Assembly (NCBI GenBank): GCA_018366195.1
Contig: JAGZIN010000022.1
Span: 1-41,320, forward strand
Source: Butyricicoccus pullicaecorum
Lineage (GTDB): Bacteria > Bacillota > Clostridia > Oscillospirales > Butyricicoccaceae
DNA length: 41,320 nucleotides
Direction: 5' to 3'
In this document: positions 15,976-24,628 of the stretch, piece by piece
How positions within the stretch are numbered: the first letter of the stretch is position 1
Layout: every line of letters starts with the position of its first letter
Program-made: the position numbers and the translations under genes
Notes under the pieces: generated by a model
Told to the model about the DNA's origin: nothing
The model's input: the letters and a program-made list of their open reading frames with translations, nothing else
Databases searched by the model: none

Positions 15976-17142
15976 ATGTACGAGGTAAAGCTTTTTAATA
16001 AAATTTCTAAGGTGGGTCTGGAGCGACTAGAGCCGGAAAAGTATATATGCAGCGAAGATTGTGAGAACTATGATGCGGTGCTGGTACGTTCGGCAAAGCT
16101 GCACGAAACACAGTTTCCGGAAACGCTCAAATGTATTGCGCGAGCAGGTGCAGGAGTCAACAATATCCCGCTGGAGCGCTGTGCAGAGGAGGGAATTGTC
16201 GTATTCAATACGCCGGGTGCCAATGCAAATGCCGTGAAAGAACTGGTCATTTGCAGCCTGATGATGGCTTCCCGTGATATTGCAGGGGGAATCGAGTGGA
16301 CAAAGGCACTGGCAGGGACTCCGGATATCGGACCGGCAGCAGAGAAGGGAAAGTCCAAATTTGCAGGACCGGAAATTTCGGGAAAGCGTCTTGGCGTGAT
16401 TGGACTTGGAGCAATCGGCGTGCAGGTTGCAAACGCAGCCGTGGCGCTGGATATGGAGGTATGGGGATATGACCCATATCTTTCGGTTGACGGTGCATTG
16501 AAACTGTCCCGTGCTGTGAAGCATATTACAGATGTCAATGAGATTTTTGCAGACTGTGATTATATTACGCTGCATGTGCCATTTACACCGGATACCAAGC
16601 ATATGATTTGTGCGGAGTCCATCGCAAAGATGAAGGACGGTGTGCGCATTGTCAATATCGCACGTGGAGAGCTGGTAGAGGAACAGGCGATGGCAGCCGC
16701 GCTGGAGTCTGGAAAGGTGGCACGATATGTGTCGGATTTCGCATCGGAAATCATGCTGGCACAAAAAAATGCAGTGGTCATGCCGCATCTTGGCGCATCG
16801 ACTCCGGAAAGTGAAGATAATTGTGCAAAAATGGCAGCCAAGGAAATCAGAGAGTTTTTGGAAATGGGAACCATTCGAAATTCGGTTAATTTTCCAAATC
16901 TCAAGGTTCCGTACGAAGGCGGGCATCGTTTGTGCCTCATTCACAGAAATGTACCGAATATGATTGCGCAAATTACAGCAACGCTTTCGGCGCAGGGAAT
17001 GAATATTGAAAATATGGGAAACCGCTCGCGCGGGGAATATGCCTATACCATTGTAGATGTCAATGAAGTGCCGACAGAGGCTGTCTTGGAAGCCATTCGT
17101 GGGGTAACGGGCATGATTCGTGTCCGGCGCATTGAGCCATAA
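15976..17142 (+). CDS. serA: D-3-phosphoglycerate dehydrogenase
   Basis: 388 residues from the ATG at 15976, 13 bases after serC, with GAGGGGGA before it. The enzyme oxidises 3-phosphoglycerate with NAD, the first committed step of serine synthesis. The nucleotide-binding motif GLGAIG is at 143-148, with Asp in WGYDPYLS binding the adenosine ribose. The catalytic Arg, Glu and His lie in NIARGELVEE, a following acidic segment, and MPHLGASTPES. An ACT domain (about 319-388) ends the protein and may mediate serine feedback. The intervening domain of the long type I enzymes is missing, so it is the short ACT-bearing form. Confidence 0.96.
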   Translation: MYEVKLFNKISKVGLERLEPEKYICSEDCENYDAVLVRSAKLHETQFPETLKCIARAGAGVNNIPLERCAEEGIVVFNTPGANANAVKELVICSLMMASRDIAGGIEWTKALAGTPDIGPAAEKGKSKFAGPEISGKRLGVIGLGAIGVQVANAAVALDMEVWGYDPYLSVDGALKLSRAVKHITDVNEIFADCDYITLHVPFTPDTKHMICAESIAKMKDGVRIVNIARGELVEEQAMAAALESGKVARYVSDFASEIMLAQKNAVVMPHLGASTPESEDNCAKMAAKEIREFLEMGTIRNSVNFPNLKVPYEGGHRLCLIHRNVPNMIAQITATLSAQGMNIENMGNRSRGEYAYTIVDVNEVPTEAVLEAIRGVTGMIRVRRIEP

Positions 17143-17167
17143 AGCCGAGTTTCTATGAGAAACAGAG

Positions 17168-17215
17168 GACAGGGAAGAACCAGAGAAAACAGGATTCTTC
17201 CCTGTCTTTTTTTTT
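17168..17215 (+). terminator. Intrinsic terminator of serC-serA
   Basis: Perfect 12-base arms (GACAGGGAAGAA and TTCTTCCCTGTC) at 17168-17206, followed by nine T. Confidence 0.92.
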
Positions 17216-17282
17216 GCAGACCCTTAGGGTGAAGTTCGGTTAGAGCAGTCTGTCGATGAACCGGACATTTCCAAAAAAGACA

Positions 17283-17310
17283 TTGAAAACTTCAAAGTTT
17301 ATTGTATAAT
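17283..17310 (+). promoter_or_regulatory. Promoter of the phosphohexomutase gene
   Basis: TTGAAA at 17283-17288 and TATAAT at 17305-17310 with a 16-base spacer, about 50 bases before the start codon. Confidence 0.7.
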
Positions 17311-17359
17311 TTATATCAGGAACATTCTGGATTCCACGACAACTATATGAGGTGAAATC

Positions 17360-19090
17360 ATGATGAATTATATGGCTGAATATGAACGCTGGTTGGCTTC
17401 GCCTGCGCTGTCTGATGCAGAACGCGCAGAGCTGGAGACCATTCGCGGTGATGAGGACGCAATTAAGGAGCGTTTTTTTGCGCCGCTTTCCTTTGGCACA
17501 GCAGGATTGCGCGGCATTTTAGGCACTGGACTCTATCGTATGAATCGCTTTACCGTAGGAGCAGCAACACAGGGATTGGCAAATTTGATTGTGCAGAATG
17601 GTGCAGATGCTAGAAAACGCGGTGTTGCCATTGCCTATGACTCGCGGCACTTCTCTCCGGAATTTGCGCAGCTGGCAGCAAGTATTCTGGCAGCCAACGG
17701 GATTCAGGTAAAGCTGTATGATGAGCTGCGCCCGACACCGGAGCTGTCCTTTGCCATTCGTCATTATGGTACCATTGCGGGTATCAATATCACGGCTTCC
17801 CACAATCCGAAGGAGTACAACGGATATAAAGTATATTGGGAAGACGGTGCACAGCTGCCGCCGAGGGAAGCTGATGTTGTTGCCAAAGAGATGGAAGCGC
17901 TGGACTTCTTTACCGATGTGAAGACGATGGATTTTGCGCAGGCATTGGAACAGGGACTTGTGCAGATGATGGACTGGCAGACCGATGAGGCATATTTGCA
18001 GGAGGTACTGAAGGTTGCCATCAATCCCGACTGCGTCCGTCAGGTTGCAGATGAATTTAAGTTGGTTTACACGCCCTTCCACGGTGCAGGTTATCGGCTG
18101 GTGCCGGAGATTCTGCGCCGGATTGGATATCAGCATATCCTCTGTGTGCCCGAGCAGATGGTCATTGACGGGGATTTCCCAACCGTAAAATCACCAAACC
18201 CTGAGAACAAGGAGGGCTTCCATCTTGCTATTGATTTGGCAAAGAAGAATGGTGTTGATTTGATTATTGGCACTGACCCCGATGCAGACCGTACCGGAAT
18301 TGTGCTGAAAGATGCGCAGGGCGAATATATCACATTATCGGGCAATCAGGTGGGTGTACTGCTGATTGATTATGTGATTACCGCAAAAAAATTGACCGGA
18401 ACCATGCCGGAGCGTCCGGCGGTGCTCAAGTCTATTGTAACCACAGAGATGGCACGCGCTGCTGCAGAAGCAAATGGCGTGGCATGTTTTGACACCTTTA
18501 CCGGCTTTAAGTTCCTTGCAGAAAAAATCAAACAGTTTGAGACAACGGGTTCTCATGAGTATCTCTTTGCATTTGAGGAGTCCTATGGCTATCTGGCTGG
18601 GGATTATGCACGGGACAAAGATGCGGTGACTGCTTCCATGCTGATTGCAGAAATGGCGGCTTATTACCGTACCAAGGGCATGACGCTCTATGATGCCATG
18701 CAGACCATGTACGAAAAGTACGGCTTTTATACGGAGCACACCATCTCCATCACGATGCCGGGCGTTGCAGGCCTCGAGCGCATGAAGGCGCTCATGAGTG
18801 AGCTGAGAGAAAATCCACTCACCACCGTAGGAGGTCATAAGGTGGAATATATTCGGGATTATCTGCCTGGAACACGGACTTCTGTGGAAGACGGAACCAG
18901 TGAGCAGATGGAACTTTCCGGACAAAATGTACTTTATTATGAGCTGGAGGGCGGAACCTCCTTCATTATCCGTCCTTCTGGAACCGAGCCAAAGGTGAAG
19001 GTCTATATGATGGCGAAGGCGGATACTAAGGCTGCTGCGGACGCAAAGGTCGCAGAGCTTTCCGAGGCAGCAAAGCAGATTGTACAGTAA
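17360..19090 (+). CDS. Phosphoglucomutase/phosphomannomutase
   Basis: 576 residues, the size of Firmicutes PgcA-type alpha-D-phosphohexomutases, which interconvert glucose-1- and glucose-6-phosphate for glycogen, cell-wall polymer and glycolipid synthesis. The phosphoserine loop TASHNPKEYNGYK is at 145-157 with the active Ser in ASHNP. The metal loop DPDADRTG is at 306-313, the sugar loop EESYGYLAGDYARDKDA follows near 403, and the phosphate-binding RPSGTEPKVKVY lies near the end. All key residues are intact. GAGGTGAAATC precedes the ATG at 17360. It probably reads into the small membrane protein 3' of it through a weak hairpin. Confidence 0.94.
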   Translation: MMNYMAEYERWLASPALSDAERAELETIRGDEDAIKERFFAPLSFGTAGLRGILGTGLYRMNRFTVGAATQGLANLIVQNGADARKRGVAIAYDSRHFSPEFAQLAASILAANGIQVKLYDELRPTPELSFAIRHYGTIAGINITASHNPKEYNGYKVYWEDGAQLPPREADVVAKEMEALDFFTDVKTMDFAQALEQGLVQMMDWQTDEAYLQEVLKVAINPDCVRQVADEFKLVYTPFHGAGYRLVPEILRRIGYQHILCVPEQMVIDGDFPTVKSPNPENKEGFHLAIDLAKKNGVDLIIGTDPDADRTGIVLKDAQGEYITLSGNQVGVLLIDYVITAKKLTGTMPERPAVLKSIVTTEMARAAAEANGVACFDTFTGFKFLAEKIKQFETTGSHEYLFAFEESYGYLAGDYARDKDAVTASMLIAEMAAYYRTKGMTLYDAMQTMYEKYGFYTEHTISITMPGVAGLERMKALMSELRENPLTTVGGHKVEYIRDYLPGTRTSVEDGTSEQMELSGQNVLYYELEGGTSFIIRPSGTEPKVKVYMMAKADTKAAADAKVAELSEAAKQIVQ

Positions 19091-19114
19091 GAAAAACAAC
19101 CGCATGTTCGGAAC

Positions 19115-19154
19115 AAAAGGGGACGCAGCGCATGACCGCAGCGCCCCCTTTGTT
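19115..19154 (+). terminator. Weak imperfect hairpin after the phosphohexomutase gene
   Basis: GGGGACGC and GCGCCCCC form the base of an imperfect stem with only a short T run after it. It may attenuate rather than stop transcription into the next gene. Confidence 0.4.
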
Positions 19155-19179
19155 CCATAGAGAGATAGGGAGGCGAATT

Positions 19180-19608
19180 ATGCGGAAATATATGGGGACG
19201 ATTGTTATGCTCATCTTGTGGATTGGCGCGACGATTGGAGCAAAGGTTTGGTTTTCGATACATCAGGAGCTTTCTGAGCTGAATTTGATTCTTTCCATCG
19301 GCTATATGCTTTTTCTGCTGGCAATGATTCCGATTGGACTTCCCTTGCACAGCCGTGCGCTGGAAGTCCTTCTGATGCTGTATGCGCTGGGATTGGGTGT
19401 GCTTGATGTCGCAACCTTTTTGCGCACAGACCATATATTGGTCAATCTGCTGGGCTCTCTGCTTTTGGCACCTTTCCATGGGCTATTCTATTTTGAACGC
19501 TATATTGGGTTGGGAAGCTTTGCAATCTATGCCATCATTGGCTGCTTTGCTGCTTTTTTGGTGCTTGCGGCAGGAGTGGGTGCCTGTATGGTACAAGAGC
19601 GGGAATGA
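19180..19608 (+). CDS. Small integral membrane protein, unknown function
   Basis: 142 residues from the ATG at 19180, which has GGGAGG at 19168-19173; the upstream in-frame ATG at 19132 has none and sits in a hairpin. About four hydrophobic segments are visible, the first two around residues 6-21 and 32-50. There are no charged motifs, cysteine pairs or catalytic signatures. I do not recognise a family. It follows the phosphohexomutase by 89 bases on the same strand, but nothing links the two functionally. After it the strand switches to a minus-strand RNA gene. Confidence 0.6.
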   Translation: MRKYMGTIVMLILWIGATIGAKVWFSIHQELSELNLILSIGYMLFLLAMIPIGLPLHSRALEVLLMLYALGLGVLDVATFLRTDHILVNLLGSLLLAPFHGLFYFERYIGLGSFAIYAIIGCFAAFLVLAAGVGACMVQERE

Positions 19609-19659
19609 CCCCAGAAAAAGTGTGGTATATGGTTTTTTCCAGAACACATGCCGGTGCAT

Positions 19660-19690
19660 AAAAAATGGTCAGCAGCTTATGCTGCTGACC
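19660..19690 (-). terminator. Intrinsic terminator of the minus-strand small RNA
   Basis: Perfect 10-base arms GGTCAGCAGC and GCTGCTGACC (19667-19690) with a 4-base loop. A T run follows only on the minus strand (complement of the A run before 19666), so it stops leftward transcription. Confidence 0.82.
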
Positions 19691-19858
19691 GAAATAAACC
19701 GTTTCGCGCTATCAAAAACAGAAAACATTTGGTGTGGGCTTGGAGGAGCATAAGAAAACGCGGCTTCAGGCCACACTTCTGCACAGCCCCGCCGCGTATC
19801 TAAGCAAATCATAACCAGAGTGATGCGGAGTGAAACGATGCCGCATAATCAGCTGGTA
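19660..19858 (-). ncRNA. Candidate small RNA, possibly 6S-like
   Basis: A strong minus-strand promoter and a strong minus-strand intrinsic terminator enclose about 200 bases with no supportable coding frame. The predicted 5' end (CAGCTGATTATGC) can pair with the 3' region (GCATAAGCTGCTG) at 11 of 13 positions, and the middle holds a stem closed by CGCGGC/GCCGCG. End-to-end pairing, an apical stem in the middle, and 190-200 nt are features of 6S RNA, which binds the housekeeping RNA polymerase. Another small RNA is possible: a pyrimidine-rich segment (CTCCTCC) could pair with ribosome binding sites. The existence of a transcript is well supported by the signals; its family is inference. Confidence 0.6.
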
Positions 19859-19864
19859 AAAATA

Positions 19865-19893
19865 ATTATATAAAAAATTGTTTGCAAATACAA
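19865..19893 (-). promoter_or_regulatory. Promoter of the minus-strand small RNA
   Basis: On the minus strand TTGTAT (19893-19888) and a perfect TATAAT (19870-19865) with a 17-base spacer, in a very AT-rich setting. The predicted start is near 19858. Confidence 0.78.
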
Positions 19894-19973
19894 TGTGAAA
19901 AATTCATAAAAAAAATATTAATTTTTTGTAAGCATCTGTCGGGATATGACAAATATTGTTTTCCGGAAATGCC

Positions 19974-20002
19974 TTTACAAAATACATATTCTATGGTAAT
20001 AT
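19974..20002 (+). promoter_or_regulatory. Promoter of rpsO
   Basis: TTTACA at 19974-19979 and TAATAT at 19997-20002 with a 17-base spacer. Confidence 0.65.
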
Positions 20003-20009
20003 AAATTGT

Positions 20010-20110
20010 AATTTGCCCCGCGCTTAGTATTTTTGGGCACAGGACGCGTCAGAGCGCGCCGTTTCACCGTCCAATACCCGGCGTGTGGGGACTAAAAATT
20101 TTTTATGAGG
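20010..20110 (+). promoter_or_regulatory. Structured leader of rpsO, possible S15 autoregulatory element
   Basis: About 110 bases of leader precede rpsO. It is GC-rich although the flanks are AT-rich. GCCCCGCGC near 20015 can pair with GCGTGTGGGG near 20080-20090, with further GC-rich pairs between. S15 represses its own mRNA by binding leader structures in several bacteria, including Geobacillus. No match to a particular published leader was established. Confidence 0.4.
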
Positions 20111-20118
20111 TGAAAACC

Positions 20119-20385
20119 ATGATTCGTAAGGAAGAAAAAACCGCTGTAATCGAAGCAAACCGCACCCATGCCACTGATACTGGTTCCCCAGAGGTGCAGG
20201 TTGCAATCCTGACTGCACGCATTGCTGAGCTCACTGAGCATCTCAAGCAGCACCCGAAGGACAATCATTCCCGCCGTGGTCTGCTCAAGATGGTTGGTCA
20301 GCGCCGCAGCATGCTGAATTATCTGCAGAAGAAGGACGTAAACCGTTACCGTGCTCTGATTGCAAAGCTGGGTATCCGTAAGTAA
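20119..20385 (+). CDS. rpsO: 30S ribosomal protein S15
   Basis: 88 residues, the standard size. S15 binds the central domain of 16S rRNA and helps form bridges to the large subunit. Diagnostic segments are HATDTGSPEVQVAILTARI, LTEHLKQHPKDNHSRRGLL and RRSMLNYLQKKDVNRY. The ATG at 20119 has GAGGTGA upstream. It is followed by pnp, the classical rpsO-pnp pairing, with structured RNA between them. Confidence 0.98.
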   Translation: MIRKEEKTAVIEANRTHATDTGSPEVQVAILTARIAELTEHLKQHPKDNHSRRGLLKMVGQRRSMLNYLQKKDVNRYRALIAKLGIRK

Positions 20386-20395
20386 TGAAAATTGA

Positions 20396-20415
20396 GGGGG
20401 GCATCTGTGCCCCCC
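20396..20415 (+). terminator. Hairpin after rpsO
   Basis: Perfect 8-base arms GGGGGGCA and TGCCCCCC with a TCTG loop, but no real T run after it. It may be a partial terminator or a barrier against 3' decay that lets some transcription reach pnp. Confidence 0.6.
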
Positions 20416-20445
20416 TTACTTGCTACTTGTTTTCTTCCACGTTTG

Positions 20446-20525
20446 GGCGGTCAGGCTTTAGCAATTGGAGGACAGGCCGACAGGCTTTTGACCTGCGCTC
20501 CAAGTGCTAATGCTGCAATGCCGCC
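20446..20525 (+). promoter_or_regulatory. Long stem-loop in the rpsO-pnp intergenic region
   Basis: TTAGCAATTGGAG (20458-20470) and CTCCAAGTGCTAA (20498-20510) pair with one mismatch, extended outward by GGCGG/CCGCC and inward by CAGG/CCTG. In enterobacteria an RNase III-cleaved stem at this place lets PNPase repress its own mRNA. Whether this one works the same way is inference. Confidence 0.55.
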
Positions 20526-20555
20526 GACTCTCATTCTTTAAGGAGGCTATTCGAA

Positions 20556-22676
20556 ATGAGTAATATCCAACACTTTGAATTTAAGGATTATCGTGTGTTT
20601 GAAACCACTTATGCAGGTCGTCCGCTGGTTGTAGAAACCGGAAAGGTTGCACAGCTGGCAAACGGCTCCTGCGTGGTGCGTTATGGAGAAACGGTTGTGC
20701 TGGTGACTGCGACCGCATCTGCAAAGCCGCGTGATGGCATTGACTTTTTCCCACTTTCTGTCGATTTTGAGGAGCGGCTTTACGCAGTTGGACGGATTCC
20801 GGGCTCATTTATGCGCCGTGAAGGCCGTCCCTCCGAAAAGGCGATTTTGGCTTCCCGCCAAATCGACCGCCCGATGCGTCCGCTGTTCCCGAAAGATTTG
20901 CGCAATGATGTTTCCATTGTGTGCACCGTGCTCGAAAATGACTCGGACAACTCTCCTGAAATTGCAGCCCTTCTAGGTGCATCTATCGCAGTTTCGATTT
21001 CCGATATCCCGTTTGATTACGTCATTGGCGGTGCCAATGTCGGCATTGTAGATGGACAGGTTGTCATTAACCCAACCGCAGAGCAGCGCAAGCATTCCGA
21101 GATGGACGTCACTGTTTGTGCAACCGCTGATAAAATCGTTATGATTGAAGCTGGTGCGAACGAAATCCCAGAGGAGGATATGTTCAATGCGCTGATGGAG
21201 GCTCATGAGGAAATCAAGAAGGTTGTTGCGTTCATTGCAGATATCAAGGCACAGATTGGCAAGCCGAAGTTTGAATATGAGCATCATGACTTGAATCATG
21301 AGATTTTTGATAAGCTGGAGGCAGAGTGCCGCGAAAAGCTGGAGTATTGTCTGGATACAGACGACAAGACGGTTCGTGATGCACGCATTAAGGTGGTGCG
21401 CGATGCCTTTGAGGAGGAATTGGGCGCTGAGTTCGTAGCAGAGCATGGCGGTGAGATTTCTGAATGCTTTGATAAGCTGCAAAAGAAAATCGTGCGCAAT
21501 TGGCTGGTTCAGGGCAAGCGTGTGGACGGCCGCGGAATGGAAGAAGTTCGTCCGCTGGCGGCTGAGGTCGGCGTATTGCCGCGTGCGCATGGCTCTGGTC
21601 TGTTTACTCGTGGGCAGACACAGGTGCTGACCATCTGTACCTTGGGTACGCTGGGAGATGCACAGGAGCTGGATACCATCTTTGATGAAAAAACAAAACG
21701 GTATATCCATCATTATAACTTCCCGTCTTTCTCTGTTGGTGAGACACGTCCTTCTCGTGGTCCTGGTCGCCGTGAAATCGGTCATGGCGCGTTGGCTGAG
21801 CGTGCGCTGCTGCCAGTCATTCCTTCTGAGGAGGAATTCCCCTATGCACTGCGTTTGGTTTCTGAGGTTGTCTCCTCCAATGGCTCCACCTCACAAGGCT
21901 CTGTCTGCGGTTCGACCTTGGCGCTGATGGACGCGGGCGTTCCCATCAAGGCACCGGTTGCGGGAATTTCCTGTGGTCTGATTACCGATGACGGACAGGA
22001 AACCACCTTTACAGATATTCAGGGTCTTGAGGACTTTTATGGAGATATGGACTTTAAGGTTGCGGGCACCAAAAAGGGAATTACCGCAATTCAGGTAGAT
22101 ATCAAGGTAGACGGTCTCTCTCCGGCAGTCATTCAGGAGGCGTTCCGCAAGTGCCGCGTTGCACGCCTTGGAATTTTGGACGAAATTATGCTCAAGGCAA
22201 TCGAACAGCCGCGTGGTGATGTATCCGCTTGGGCACCCAAGATGATTACCATGCAGATTCATCCGGACAAGATTCGTGAGGTCATCGGCAAGGGCGGTAG
22301 CGTAATCCAAAAAATCGTTGCAGATTCCGGTGCACAGGTCGATATCAATGACGATGGTGTGATTACCATTGCAGCAGTCAAGGCATCAGACGGTGAGCTG
22401 GCAAAGTCTATGATTGAGGCCATTGTAAAGGAGCCAGAGGTTGGAGAAATCTATTATGGTAAGGTTGTTCGCCTCATGAATTTCGGCGCTTTTGTCAATC
22501 TGACTGCCAATAAGGACGGTATGGTGCATATTTCCAAGATGTCAGACCACCGCATTGAGAAGGTCGAAGATGCCGTACAGGTCGGAGATATGGTCTATGT
22601 TAAGGTCATGGAAATTGATGACAAGGGACGCATCAACCTGTCCATGAAGGACGTTAAGGAAGAAGAAAAACTCTAA
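20556..22676 (+). CDS. pnp: Polynucleotide phosphorylase
   Basis: 706 residues. This trimeric 3'-5' phosphorolytic exoribonuclease degrades mRNA to nucleoside diphosphates. Two RNase PH domains are visible (about 12-235 and 320-545), the second carrying the phosphate-binding SNGSTSQGSVCGS and metal-binding DFKVAGTKKGITAIQVDIK segments. A KH domain follows (GKGGSVIQKI, about 570-580), then an S1 domain (GKVVRLMNFGAFVNLT, from about 632). TAAGGAGG lies before the ATG at 20556. It probably shares the rpsO transcript in part; no separate promoter was clear. Confidence 0.98.
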   Translation: MSNIQHFEFKDYRVFETTYAGRPLVVETGKVAQLANGSCVVRYGETVVLVTATASAKPRDGIDFFPLSVDFEERLYAVGRIPGSFMRREGRPSEKAILASRQIDRPMRPLFPKDLRNDVSIVCTVLENDSDNSPEIAALLGASIAVSISDIPFDYVIGGANVGIVDGQVVINPTAEQRKHSEMDVTVCATADKIVMIEAGANEIPEEDMFNALMEAHEEIKKVVAFIADIKAQIGKPKFEYEHHDLNHEIFDKLEAECREKLEYCLDTDDKTVRDARIKVVRDAFEEELGAEFVAEHGGEISECFDKLQKKIVRNWLVQGKRVDGRGMEEVRPLAAEVGVLPRAHGSGLFTRGQTQVLTICTLGTLGDAQELDTIFDEKTKRYIHHYNFPSFSVGETRPSRGPGRREIGHGALAERALLPVIPSEEEFPYALRLVSEVVSSNGSTSQGSVCGSTLALMDAGVPIKAPVAGISCGLITDDGQETTFTDIQGLEDFYGDMDFKVAGTKKGITAIQVDIKVDGLSPAVIQEAFRKCRVARLGILDEIMLKAIEQPRGDVSAWAPKMITMQIHPDKIREVIGKGGSVIQKIVADSGAQVDINDDGVITIAAVKASDGELAKSMIEAIVKEPEVGEIYYGKVVRLMNFGAFVNLTANKDGMVHISKMSDHRIEKVEDAVQVGDMVYVKVMEIDDKGRINLSMKDVKEEEKL

Positions 22677-22700
22677 TTCCCTTTCATTCTGCTATCAAAG

Positions 22701-22729
22701 CCGATACGATGATTCGTATCGGTTTTTTT
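22701..22729 (+). terminator. Intrinsic terminator of pnp
   Basis: Perfect 9-base arms CCGATACGA and TCGTATCGG followed by seven T. Confidence 0.93.
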
Positions 22730-22755
22730 GCACGGAAAAGTCAGATTGGACAAAA

Positions 22756-22784
22756 TTGACAAATCACAGATTGAGGAGTATCAT
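22756..22784 (+). promoter_or_regulatory. Promoter of the two-component operon
   Basis: TTGACA at 22756-22761 and TATCAT at 22779-22784 with a 17-base spacer. The perfect -35 and fair -10 suggest constitutive, moderate expression of the sensor genes. Confidence 0.65.
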
Positions 22785-22883
22785 ATAGAACAATACATTG
22801 TACAGATTTCCTGCGGGGAACGATGTGCAGCGAGTGAGGAAAATCAATCATGCGCAGGGAAATTTGAAAAAAGGGGGAATATT

Positions 22884-24628
22884 GTGCCAAAGCACGACCG
22901 GAGAAAATTCAGCAGAGAAATCAGCCGCCTGACAACGCTTTCTGCAGTTTGTACCATTTTGATTTTGAGTTTTGCAATGATTCTGATGTTTATGTTTTTT
23001 TTTCGAAGCAAGCCCAAACCGATATGAATTATTATCTTACCAACACAGGAAAACAGTTTGATGATAAAATTCGTTATATCAAAGAGGGGGCAATCGCGGT
23101 TCGGCATAATGTGGAACTAGAGGACTTTTTCAGCGGACAGGCGTATGAAAAGTCTGAGGTGCAAAAACAGCTGACTTATTGCTTTGATTTATTTTCGCAA
23201 AGAAATATGGTGGAACAAAAACTACCGTTTGTCAATCATATCTATGTATTCAATAATCAGAATGAATTCGTCCGAAGCAATTACTACCCAACGACGCTGG
23301 AAGCCGCTGCACAGACAGACGCAGAATATTGGCAGCTGTATCAGGTATTTAAGGCGAGTAAAAGTCAATATCGTGCCTATCCGGGGCGTTCCAAAACCGA
23401 TTTATGCTTCCGTATTTTGAATGATAAAATGCAGATGGTCGGCGTGGGTATTGCTTCCATACAGAATGACTCTATCAGCAGTTTGTTTTCCAGCATGAAG
23501 AAGTATCAGAACAGCTATTGGCTGGTGACAGATAGTTATGGGAGCAAAATCTGCGGGGTTGGAACGGAGAAGCAAATCAGTCAGCTCACATGGCGCACAC
23601 CAAGCACCGCTGGGACAATCAAGCTGGACGGACGCAGCCTGCAATATCAAACCTGTATCAATGGGTTTGGTGTGCGGACGGTCTTGGCAATTGATGAGAG
23701 TAACATTTATGCTGTGCTCAAGCCGATGTTCCTGCTGTTTACCGTGGTCATGGTGCTGGTTCTGTTTGTGGTGACCATAATCGTGCTGGGAGTCAGCTAT
23801 CGCTTGACAAGACCCCTGAAACAAATCGCGGCAGAAATCAAGTCTTTTGGACGGGAAGACCTCAGTATTCGAATGCGGGATTTTTCTGTTCAGGAATTTC
23901 ATGATATCAGTGTACTGTTCAATGAGATGATTGCGCGAATCAGCCGCTTGACCACACAGGTCTATGAAAAGGAGCTGTTGGCAAATCGTGCGCAAATCAA
24001 ATTTTTACAGGCACAGCTAAACCCGCATTTTCAGTTTAATATTTTGGCAATGTTCAGCATCAAGGCAAGATTATCCGGCAATGAAGAACTGTATCAGGGG
24101 CTGCATGCGTTTTCGAAATTGATGCAGGGCAAAATATTTCGGGAAAAGGAAATTAAGATTCCGCTTGCAACTGAAATCGAGCTGGTCGAGTTTTATCTCT
24201 ATTTGCAAAAGAGCCGATTTCCAGATAAGATTTCTTATGAAATCAATTTGAGCGGCAGAGAAATCGAAAACTGTCTGATTCCAAGACTGCTGATTGAACC
24301 GCTCGTCGAAAACGCAGTTTCTCATGGACTGGAGCCAAAATGTGGAAAAGGCTCTATCAAAATTGACGTTCGTGAAAAAGAGGATTGGCTCTATATCACA
24401 GTGGAAGATGATGGTGTGGGATTCAATCAGGAGACGGATTTACAGACAAGCGCTGAAAAAGCGGAGCACACAGCAACAGGACTTGCCAATACCATACGGT
24501 TATTGAAAATCCTTTATGAGGATTCGTATGATATCAAGATTGTGGGTAAGGTTTCCGAGGGGACAAGAGTCGAAATCGTTTTACCTGTGGAGAGAGGAGA
24601 GCAGCATGTGGAAAGTGATTGCGGCTGA
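22884..24628 (+). pseudogene. YesM-type sensor histidine kinase, frame broken at a T9 run
   Basis: The gene begins at GTG 22884 (AGGGGGAAT upstream) with a basic start and a hydrophobic helix (ISRLTTLSAVCTILILSF). That frame ends at 23027. The rest of the kinase continues in the next frame, and the switch falls on nine T at 22995-23003; ten T would restore FFFSKQAQTDMNYY. After that come an extracellular sensor domain, a second membrane helix (FLLFTVVMVLVLFVVTIIVLG), HAMP, the phosphoacceptor region NPHFQFN (usually NPHFLYN), and an ATPase domain with EPLVENAVSHGLEP and DDGVGF. The whole protein would have about 580 residues. Its end overlaps the regulator by 23 bases. A sequencing error, slippage or a real mutation cannot be told apart here. 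Confidence 0.8.

Noticed and set aside
16027..16971. Minus-strand open frame of 314 codons opposite serA
   Set aside because: Composition (Cys, His, Arg-rich) is that of antisense translation, and serA is complete on the other strand.
19691..19846. 26-codon minus-strand open frame starting near 19846 inside the small RNA region
   Set aside because: No ribosome binding site before the ATG, no hydrophobic or known pattern; RNA structure explains the region better.
20973..21785. Minus-strand open frame of 270 codons opposite pnp
   Set aside because: Fully inside pnp, no ribosome binding site, no motif.
22949..24628. Sensor kinase read as an intact gene from a TTG at 22949
   Set aside because: It would lack the first membrane helix, which is plainly present in the other frame with a good start and ribosome binding site, and the TTG has no start signal.
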